A DNA stretch of 64,000 nucleotides, from assembly GCA_036937835.1 (NCBI GenBank), contig CM072877.1:1028001-1092000 (forward strand). The letters run 5' to 3'. The position numbers and the translations under genes are program-made. Positions 55,264 to 64,000 of this stretch are shown in pieces. A model generated the notes under the pieces. The model was not told the origin of the DNA and ran no database searches. It saw only the letters and a program-made list of their open reading frames with translations. Numbering within the stretch: position 1 is the first letter of the stretch; every line of letters begins with the position of its first letter. This DNA is from Pampus argenteus. Lineage: Eukaryota > Chordata > Actinopteri > Scombriformes > Stromateidae.

Positions 55264-58200
55264 CAATAGAGATAAAGAGAATGACAATAGACATAACAGG
55301 AATGACAATTGAGATAAAGACAATAGAGATAAAGAGAACGACAATAGAGATAAAGAGAATGACAATAGAATAAAAGAGAATGACAATAGAGATAAAGAGA
55401 ACGACAATAGAGATAAAGAGAATGACAATAGAATAAAAGAGAATGACAATAGAGATAAAGAGAATGACAATAGAGATAAAGACAATAGAGATAACAGGAA
55501 TGACAATAGAGATAAAGAGAATGACAATAGACATAACAGGAATGACAATAGAGATAAAGACAATAGAGACAAAGAGAACGACAATAGAGATGAAGAGAAT
55601 GATAATAGAATAAAAGAGAACGACAATAGAGATAAAGAGAATGACAATAGAATAAAAGAGAATGACAATAGAGATAAAGAGAATGACAATAGAGATAACA
55701 GGAATGACAATAGAGATAAAGACAATAGAGATAAAAAGAATGACAATAGACATAACAGGAATGACAATAGAGATAAAGAGAATGACAATAGACATAACAG
55801 GAATGACAATAGAGATAAAGACAATAGAGATAAAGAGAATGACAATAGACATAACAGGAATGACAATAGAGATAAAGAGAATAGAGATAACAGGAATGAC
55901 AATAGAGATAAAGAGAATGACAATAGACATAACAGGAATTACAATAGAGATAAAGACAATAGAGATAAAGAGAATGACAATAGAGATAAAGACAATAGAG
56001 ATAACAGGAATGACAATAGAGATAAAGAGAATGACAATAGACATAACAGGAATGACAATTGAGATAAAGACAATAGAGATAAAGAGAATGACAATAGAGA
56101 TAAAGACAATAGAGATAACAGGAATGACAATAGAGATAAAGACAATAGAGATAAAGAGAACGACAATAGAGATAACGAGAATGACAATAGAATAAAAGAG
56201 AATGACAATAGAGATAAAGAGAACGACAATAGAGATAGAGAGAATGACAATAGAATAAAAGAGAATGACACTAGAGATAAAGAGAATGACAATAGAGATA
56301 AAGACAATAGAAATACAGAGAATGACCATAGACATAACAGGAATGACAATAGAGATAAAGACAATAGAGATAAAGACAATAGAGATAAAGAGAATGACAA
56401 TAAACATAACAGGAATGACAATAAAGATAAAGACAATAGAGATAAAGAGAACGACAATAGAATAAAAGAGAATGACAATAGAGATAAAGACAATAGAGAT
56501 AAAGAGAATGACAATAGAGATAAAGAGAATGGCAATAGAGATAAAGACAATAGAGATAAAGACAATAGAGATAACAGGAATGACAATAGAGATAAAGAGA
56601 ATGACAATAGACATAACAGGAATGACAATAGAGATAAAGACAATAGATATAAAGAGAATGACCATAGACATAACAGGAATGACAATAGAGATAAAGACAA
56701 TAGAGATAAAGATAATGATAATAGAGATAAAGAGAATGACAATAGACATAACAGGAATGACAATAGAGATAAAGACAATAGAAATAAAGAGAATGACAAT
56801 AGAGATAAAGAGAATGGCAATAGAGATAAGGACAATAGAGATAAAGAGAATGACAATAGAGATAAAGAGAATGACAATAGAATAAAAGAGAATGACAATA
56901 GAATAAAAGAGAATGACAATAGAGATAAAGAGAATGACAATAGAGATAAAGACAATAGAGATAAAGATAATAGAGATAAAGAGAATGACAATAGAGTTAA
57001 AGACAATAGAGATAAAGAGAATGACAATAGAGATAACAGGAATGACAATAGAGATAAAGACAATAGATATAAAGAGAATGACCATAGACATAACAGGAAT
57101 GACAATAGAGATAAAGACAATAGAGATAAAGACAATAGAGATAAAGAGAATGACAATAAACATAACAGGAATGACAATAGAGATAAAGACAATAGAGATA
57201 AAGAGAACGACAATAGAATAAAAGAGAATGACAATAGAGATAAAGACAATAGAGATAAAGAGAATGACAATAGAGATAAAGACAATAGAGATAACAGGAA
57301 TGACAATAGAGATAAAGAGAATGACAATAGACATAACAGGAATGACAATAGAGATAAAGACAATAGATATAAAGAGAATGACCATAGACATAACAGGAAT
57401 GACAATAGAGATAAAGACAATAGAGATAAAGAGAATGATAATAGAGATAAAGAGAATGACAAAAGACATAACAGGAATGACAATAGAGATAAAGACAATA
57501 GAAATAAAGAGAATGACAATAGAGATAAAGAGAATGGCAATAGAGATAAGGACAATAGAGATAAAGAGAATGACAATAGAGATAAAGAGAATGACAATAG
57601 AATAAAAGAGAATGACAATAGAGATAAAGAGAATGACAATAGAGATAAAGACAATAGAGATAAAGATAATAGAGATAAAGACAATAGAGATAAAGAGAAT
57701 GACAATAGAGATAAAGACAATAGAGATAAAGACAATAGAGATAAAGAGAATGACCATAGACATAACAGGAATGACAATAGAGATAAAGACAATAGAGATA
57801 AAGAGAATGACAATAGAGATAAAGAGAATGACAATAGAGATAAAGACAATAGAGATAAAGAGAATGACAAGAGAGATAAAGACAATAGAGACAAAGAGAA
57901 TGACAATAGAGATAAAGACAATAGAGATAAAAGGAATGACAATAGAGATAAAGAGAATGACAATAGACATAACAGGAATGACAATAGAGATAAAGACAAT
58001 AGAGATAAAGAGAATGACAATAGAATAAAAGAGAATGACAATAGAGATAAAGAGAATGACAATAGAGATAAAGACAATAGAGATAAAGAGAATGACAATA
58101 GACATAACAGGAATGACAATAGAGATAAAGACAATAGAAATAAAGAGAATGACAATAGAGATAAAGAGAATGGCAATAGAGATAAGGACAATAGAGATAA

Positions 58201-58962
58201 AGAGAATGACAATAGAGATAAAGAGAATGACAATAGAATAAAAGAGAATGACAATAGAGATAAAGAGAATGACAATAGAGATAAAGACAATAGAGATAAA
58301 GAGAATGACAATAGAGATAAAGACAATAGAGATAAAGAGAATGACAATAGAGATAAAGATAATAGAGATAAAGACAATAGAGATAAAGAGAATGACAATA
58401 GAGATAAAGACAATAGAGATAAAGAGAATGACAATAGAGATAACAGGAATGACAATAGAGATAAAGACAATAGATATAAAGAGAATGACCATAGACATAA
58501 CAGGAATGACAATAGAGATAAAGACAATAGAGATAAAGAGAATGACAATAGAGATAAAGAGAATGACAATAGAGATAAAGACAATAGAGATAAAGAGACT
58601 GACAATAGAGATAAAGACAATAGAGATAAAGAGAATGACAATAGAGATAAAGAGAATGACAAGAGAGATAAAGACAATAGAGACAAAGAGAATGACAATA
58701 GAGATAAAGACAATAGAGATAAAAGGAATGACAATAGAGATAAAGAGAATGACAATAGACATAACAGGAATGACAATAGAGATAAAGACAATAGAGACAA
58801 AGAGAATGACAATAGATACAAAGAGAATGACAATAGAGATAAAGACAATAGAGATAAAGAGAATGACAATAGACATAACAGGAATGACAATAGAGATAAA
58901 GACAATAGAGATAAAGAGAATGACAATGGAGATAAAGAGAATGACAATAGAAATAAAGAGAA
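55264..58962 (+). repeat. Array A26, 3,699 bp
   Basis: Copy of A23 up to about 58524, then the ordinary right end with a private AATAGATACAAAG unit (near 58812) that recurs in A27. Contains GATAATGATAATAG (near 56711) as in A23 and A27. Confidence 0.92.
57120..58962 (+). repeat. 4,904 bp repeat, left member
   Basis: Matches 62024-63866 at a constant shift of 4,904 bp, including the private AATAGATACAAAG unit. Further left the relation continues with shifts of 4,847 and 4,826 bp because A27 has extra 57 bp (near 61978-62034) and 21 bp segments. The following spacers, S27 and S28, are both class A. Confidence 0.85.
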
Positions 58963-59099
58963 TTAAAACCGCAAGCGGTGTTGTAGTCCCTCGCTCATGC
59001 CGCCCGCCGCTGCCCGACATGTTACAGAGGTGCTGCAACGCTTGAAAAATAAATGCGGCTGTGAGAAATGCAGGAATCTGTAGGATTTCAAAAGGTTTT
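58963..59099 (+). repeat. Spacer S27 (class A)
   Basis: Class A. Precedes the longest array. Confidence 0.95.
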
Positions 59100-59175
59100 C
59101 AATAGAGATAAAGAGAATGACAATAGACATAACAGGAATGGCAATTGAGATAAAGACAATAGAGATAAAGAGAAC

Positions 59176-59457
59176 GACAATAGAGATAAAGAGAATGACA
59201 ATAGAATAAAAGAGAATGACAATAGAGATAAAGAGAACGACAATAGAGATAAAGAGAATGACAATAGAATAAAAGAGAATGACAATAGAGATAAAGAGAA
59301 TGACAATAGAGATAATGACAATAGAGATAAAGAGAATGACAATAGAATAAAAGAGAATGACAATAGAGATAAAGAGAACGACAATAGAGATAAAGAGAAT
59401 GACAATAGAATAAAAGAGAATGACAATAGAGATAAAGAGAATGACAATAGAGATAAT
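59176..59457 (+). repeat. 141 bp internal tandem duplication in A27
   Basis: Copies 59176-59316 and 59317-59457, with about 30 bp more identity at the junction. It lies in the same part of the array as the 240 bp duplication of A25 but has different ends, so the two arose separately. Confidence 0.85.
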
Positions 59458-62023
59458 GACAATAGAGATAAAGAGAATGACAATAGAGATAAAGACAATA
59501 GAGATAACAGGAATGACAATAGAGATAAAGAGAATGACAATAGACATAACAGGAATGACAATAGAGGTAAAGACAATAGAAATAAAGAGAATGACAATAG
59601 AGATAAAGAGAATGGCAATAGAGATAAGGACAATAGAGATAAAGAGAATGACAATAGAGATAAAGAGAATGACAATAGAATAAAAGAGAATGACAATAGA
59701 CATAACACGAATTACAATAGAGATAAAGACAATAGAGATAAAGAGAATGACAATAGAGATAAAGACAATAGAGTTAAAGAGAATGACAATAGAGATAAAG
59801 AGAATGACAATAGAGATAAAGACAATAGAGATAAAGAGAATGACAATAGAGATAAAGACAATAGAGATAACATGACTGACAATAGAGATAAAGAGAATGA
59901 CAAAAGACATAACAGGAATGACAATAGAGATAAAGACAATGGAGATAAAGAGAATGACAATAGACATAACAGGAATGACAATTGAGATAAAGACAATAGA
60001 GATAAAGAGAACGACAATAGAATAATAGAGAATGACAATAGAGATAAAGACAATAGAGATAAAGAGAATGACAATAGAGATAAAGACAATAGAGATAACA
60101 GGAATGACAATAGAGATAAAGAGAATGACAATAGACATAACAGGAATGACAATAGAGATAAAGACAATAGATATAAAGAGAATGACCATAGACATAACAG
60201 GAATGACAATAGAGATAATGACAATAGAGATAAAGAGAATGACAATAGAGATAAAGACAATAGAGATAACAGGAATGACAATAGAGATAAAGAGAATGAC
60301 AATAGACATAACAGGAATGACAATAGAGATAAAGACAATAGAAATAAAGAGAATGACAATAGAGATAAAGAGACTGACAATAGAGATAAAGACAATAGAG
60401 ATAAAGAGAATGACAATAGAATAAAAGAGAATGACAATAGAGATAAAGAGAATGACAATAGAGATAACAGGAATGACAATAGAGATAAAGACAATAGAGA
60501 TAAAAAGAATGACAATAGACATAACAGGAATGACAATAGAGATAAAGAGAATGACAATAGACATAACAGGAATGACAATAGAGATAAAGACAATAGAGAT
60601 AAAGAGAATGACAATAGACATAACAGGAATGACAATAGAGATAAAGAGAATAGAGATAACAGGAATGACAATAGAGATAAAGAGAATGACAATAGACATA
60701 ACAGGAATTACAATAGAGATAAAGACAATAGAGATAAAGAGAATGACAATAGAGATAAAGACAATAGAGATAACAGGAATGACAATAGAGATAAAGAGAA
60801 TGACAATAGACATAACAGGAATGACAATTGAGATAAAGACAATAGAGATAAAGAGAACGACAATTGAATAATAGAGAATGACAATAGAGATAAAGACAAT
60901 AGAGATAAAGAGAATGACAATAGAGATAAAGACAATAGAGATAACAGGAATGACAATAGAGATAAAGACAATAGAGATAAAGAGAACGACAATAGAGATA
61001 ACGAGAATGACAATAGAATAAAAGAGAATGACAATAGAGATAAAGAGAACGACAATAGAGATAGAGAGAATGACAATAGAATAAAAGAGAATGACACTAG
61101 AGATAAAGAGAATGACAATAGAGATAAAGACAATAGAAATACAGAGAATGACCATAGACATAACAGGAATGACAATAGAGATAAAGACAATAGAGATAAA
61201 GACAATAGAGATAAAGAGAATGACAATAAACATAACAGGAATGACAATAAAGATAAAGACAATAGAGATAAAGAGAACGACAATAGAATAAAAGAGAATG
61301 ACAATAGAGATAAAGACAATAGAGATAAAGAGAATGACAATAGAGATAAAGAGAATGGCAATAGAGATAAAGACAATAGAGATAAAGAGAATGACAATAG
61401 AGATAAAGACAATAGAGATAACAGGAATGACAATAGAGATAAAGAGAATGACAATAGACATAACAGGAATGACAATAGAGATAAAGACAATAGATATAAA
61501 GAGAATGACCATAGACATAACAGGAATGACAATAGAGATAAAGACAATAGAGATAAAGATAATGATAATAGAGATAAAGAGAATGACAATAGACATAACA
61601 GGAATGACAATAGAGATAAAGACAATAGAAATAAAGAGAATGACAATAGAGATAAAGAGAATGGCAATAGAGATAAGGACAATAGAGATAAAGAGAATGA
61701 CAATAGAGATAAAGAGAATGACAATAGAATAAAAGAGAATGACAATAGAATAAAAGAGAATGACAATAGAGATAAAGAGAATGACAATAGAGATAAAGAC
61801 AATAGAGATAAAGATAATAGAGATAAAGAGAATGACAATAGAGTTAAAGACAATAGAGATAAAGAGAATGACAATAGAGATAACAGGAATGACAATAGAG
61901 ATAAAGACAATAGATATAAAGAGAATGACCATAGACATAACAGGAATGACAATAGAGATAAAGACAATAGAGATAAAGAGAATGACAATAGAGATAAAGA
62001 GAATGACAATAGAGATAAAGACA

Positions 62024-63866
62024 ATAGAGATAAAGACAATAGAGATAAAGAGAATGACAATAAACATAACAGGAATGACAATAGAGATAAAGACAATAGA
62101 GATAAAGAGAACGACAATAGAATAAAAGAGAATGACAATAGAGATAAAGACAATAGAGATAAAGAGAATGACAATAGAGATAAAGACAATAGAGATAACA
62201 GGAATGACAATAGAGATAAAGAGAATGACAATAGACATAACAGGAATGACAATAGAGATAAAGACAATAGATATAAAGAGAATGACCATAGACATAACAG
62301 GAATGACAATAGAGATAAAGACAATAGAGATAAAGAGAATGATAATAGAGATAAAGAGAATGACAAAAGACATAACAGGAATGACAATAGAGATAAAGAC
62401 AATAGAAATAAAGAGAATGACAATAGAGATAAAGAGAATGGCAATAGAGATAAGGACAATAGAGATAAAGAGAATGACAATAGAGATAAAGAGAATGACA
62501 ATAGAATAAAAGAGAATGACAATAGAGATAAAGAGAATGACAATAGAGATAAAGACAATAGAGATAAAGATAATAGAGATAAAGACAATAGAGATAAAGA
62601 GAATGACAATAGAGATAAAGACAATAGAGATAAAGACAATAGAGATAAAGAGAATGACCATAGACATAACAGGAATGACAATAGAGATAAAGACAATAGA
62701 GATAAAGAGAATGACAATAGAGATAAAGAGAATGACAATAGAGATAAAGACAATAGAGATAAAGAGAATGACAAGAGAGATAAAGACAATAGAGACAAAG
62801 AGAATGACAATAGAGATAAAGACAATAGAGATAAAAGGAATGACAATAGAGATAAAGAGAATGACAATAGACATAACAGGAATGACAATAGAGATAAAGA
62901 CAATAGAGATAAAGAGAATGACAATAGAATAAAAGAGAATGACAATAGAGATAAAGAGAATGACAATAGAGATAAAGACAATAGAGATAAAGAGAATGAC
63001 AATAGACATAACAGGAATGACAATAGAGATAAAGACAATAGAAATAAAGAGAATGACAATAGAGATAAAGAGAATGGCAATAGAGATAAGGACAATAGAG
63101 ATAAAGAGAATGACAATAGAGATAAAGAGAATGACAATAGAATAAAAGAGAATGACAATAGAGATAAAGAGAATGACAATAGAGATAAAGACAATAGAGA
63201 TAAAGAGAATGACAATAGAGATAAAGACAATAGAGATAAAGAGAATGACAATAGAGATAAAGATAATAGAGATAAAGACAATAGAGATAAAGAGAATGAC
63301 AATAGAGATAAAGACAATAGAGATAAAGAGAATGACAATAGAGATAACAGGAATGACAATAGAGATAAAGACAATAGATATAAAGAGAATGACCATAGAC
63401 ATAACAGGAATGACAATAGAGATAAAGACAATAGAGATAAAGAGAATGACAATAGAGATAAAGAGAATGACAATAGAGATAAAGACAATAGAGATAAAGA
63501 GACTGACAATAGAGATAAAGACAATAGAGATAAAGAGAATGACAATAGAGATAAAGAGAATGACAAGAGAGATAAAGACAATAGAGACAAAGAGAATGAC
63601 AATAGAGATAAAGACAATAGAGATAAAAGGAATGACAATAGAGATAAAGAGAATGACAATAGACATAACAGGAATGACAATAGAGATAAAGACAATAGAG
63701 ACAAAGAGAATGACAATAGATACAAAGAGAATGACAATAGAGATAAAGACAATAGAGATAAAGAGAATGACAATAGACATAACAGGAATGACAATAGAGA
63801 TAAAGACAATAGAGATAAAGAGAATGACAATGGAGATAAAGAGAATGACAATAGAAATAAAGAGAA
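62024..63866 (+). repeat. 4,904 bp repeat, right member
   Basis: Right partner of 57120-58962. AATAGATACAAAG lies near 63716. The window ends in the next spacer, so how far this duplication continues to the right cannot be seen. Confidence 0.85.
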
Positions 63867-64000
63867 TTAAAACCGCAAGCGGTGTTGTAGTCCCTCGCTC
63901 ATGCCGCCCGCCGCTGCCCGACATGTTACAGAGGTGCTGCAACGCTTGAAAAATAAATGCGGCTGTGAGAAATGCAGGAATCTGTAGGATTTCAAAAGGT
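63867..64000 (+). repeat. Spacer S28 (class A, cut by window end)
   Basis: 134 of 137 bases are present; the last three T would lie outside. Class A at all diagnostic positions. Confidence 0.95.

Larger units (their letters stand above)
50335..58501 (+). repeat. 7,927 bp duplication, copy 2 (8,167 bp)
   Basis: Contains S24-S26, A24, A25 and most of A26. It differs from copy 1 by a 240 bp insertion in A25 and a substitution at 52336. Matching runs on to about 58524, so the junction homology is about 23 bp (50335-50357). Confidence 0.9.
59100..63866 (+). repeat. Array A27, 4,767 bp (chimeric, longest)
   Basis: The left 1.25 kb (to about 60370) is A22/A25-like with some units missing near 59690. 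From about 60430 it is A19/A23/A26-like. The junction has an unusual run joining GAGACTGACAATAG (near 60370) to a GACAATAGAATAAAAG unit. It therefore joins two array lineages that are usually separated by a class C spacer. Confidence 0.9.
1..64000 (+). repeat. Composite higher-order satellite block (whole window)
   Basis: Seen: every base belongs either to arrays of 15 bp (GACAATAGAGATAAA) and 21 bp (that plus GAGAAT) units or to one of 28 copies of a 137 bp spacer. The 21-mer has 12 A, 5 G, 3 T and 1 C, so the printed strand is about 80% purine. Common unit variants are GACAATAGACATAAC followed by AGGAAT, GACAATAGAATAAAA followed by GAGAAT, and single-base forms (GGCAATAG, GACAATGG, GACAAGAG, GATAATAG). 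Orientation is constant except for about 50 bp at 36041-36088. No unique sequence lies at either window edge, so the block is longer than 64 kb. Inference: eukaryotic heterochromatic satellite; taxon unknown. Confidence 0.95.

Noticed and set aside
1..64000. CRISPR array (short repeats with spacers)
   Set aside because: Units are contiguous variants of one another with no unique spacers. The 137 bp element is constant, not variable, and there are no cas genes.
1..64000. Triplex (H-DNA) forming mirror repeats from purine bias
   Set aside because: Purine runs are broken by T or C every few bases, so no long pure purine tract with mirror symmetry is present.
1..64000. Telomeric or ribosomal DNA repeat
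   Set aside because: No TTAGGG-like or TTTAGGG-like runs and no recognisable rRNA sequence; unit sizes and composition do not fit.
1..64000. An undescribed gene system hidden in the block
   Set aside because: Reading both strands end to end gave only the two repeat components. No interval of unique sequence longer than the spacer exists here.

Overview
The 64 kb window is one uninterrupted block of complex satellite DNA. I see no credible gene, RNA gene, transposon ORF, CRISPR array or prokaryotic operon. A gene-free tandem block of this size points to a eukaryote, probably heterochromatin (pericentromeric, subtelomeric or a sex/B chromosome). CpG-transition variants in the spacers suggest a genome that methylates CpG. 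I cannot name the species or chromosome.

Architecture has four nested levels. (1) Basic units of 15 bp (GACAATAGAGATAAA) and 21 bp (the same plus GAGAAT, or variants such as those ending ATAACAGGAAT), about 80% purine on the printed strand and about 28% GC. (2) Arrays of these units, 0.9 to 4.8 kb long: A0 is cut by the window start and A1-A27 are complete. (3) Each array ends at a conserved non-array spacer of 137 bp, about 50% GC with a 60% GC left part. There are 28 spacers (S1-S28), all in the same orientation, starting at 864, 3721, 6429, 7553, 9379, 11594, 12983, 15508, 16539, 18492, 20132, 22347, 23736, 26261, 27292, 29245, 31982, 34372, 36348, 40379, 42611, 44948, 46960, 50538, 52875, 55127, 58963 and 63867. 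Start-to-start distances run from 1,031 to 4,904 bp. (4) Multi-kb tandem duplications contain several spacer-array modules: a 10,753 bp unit (8275-19027 and 19028-29780, six spacers each), a 7,927 bp unit (42408-50334, with its 8,167 bp copy at 50335-58501, three spacers each), a 1,124 bp unit (5443-6566 and 6567-7690, one spacer each), and a related 4.9 kb repeat at the right end. Smaller internal duplications of 613, 528, 240, 141 and 114 bp sit inside arrays.

Spacers fall into sequence classes that travel with particular array edges. Class A is the common form (16 copies). Class B has CAGTG for CGGTG (5). Class C has AAAAAAGC, CCTGCC and GACGTG changes (4). Class D has one CpG-to-TpG change (1). 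Class E has an 11 bp deletion at the right edge (2). One short stretch in A18 breaks the uniform polarity: a perfect 44 bp inverted repeat with a 4 nt centre at 36041-36132.

Long open frames cover both strands (up to 1,996 codons on the minus strand at 46960-52950). They follow from both unit lengths being multiples of three and from the lack of stop triplets in several frames, and I do not annotate them as genes. The window's interest is structural: a module-level satellite whose recent unequal exchanges, breakpoints and one inversion can be read directly.
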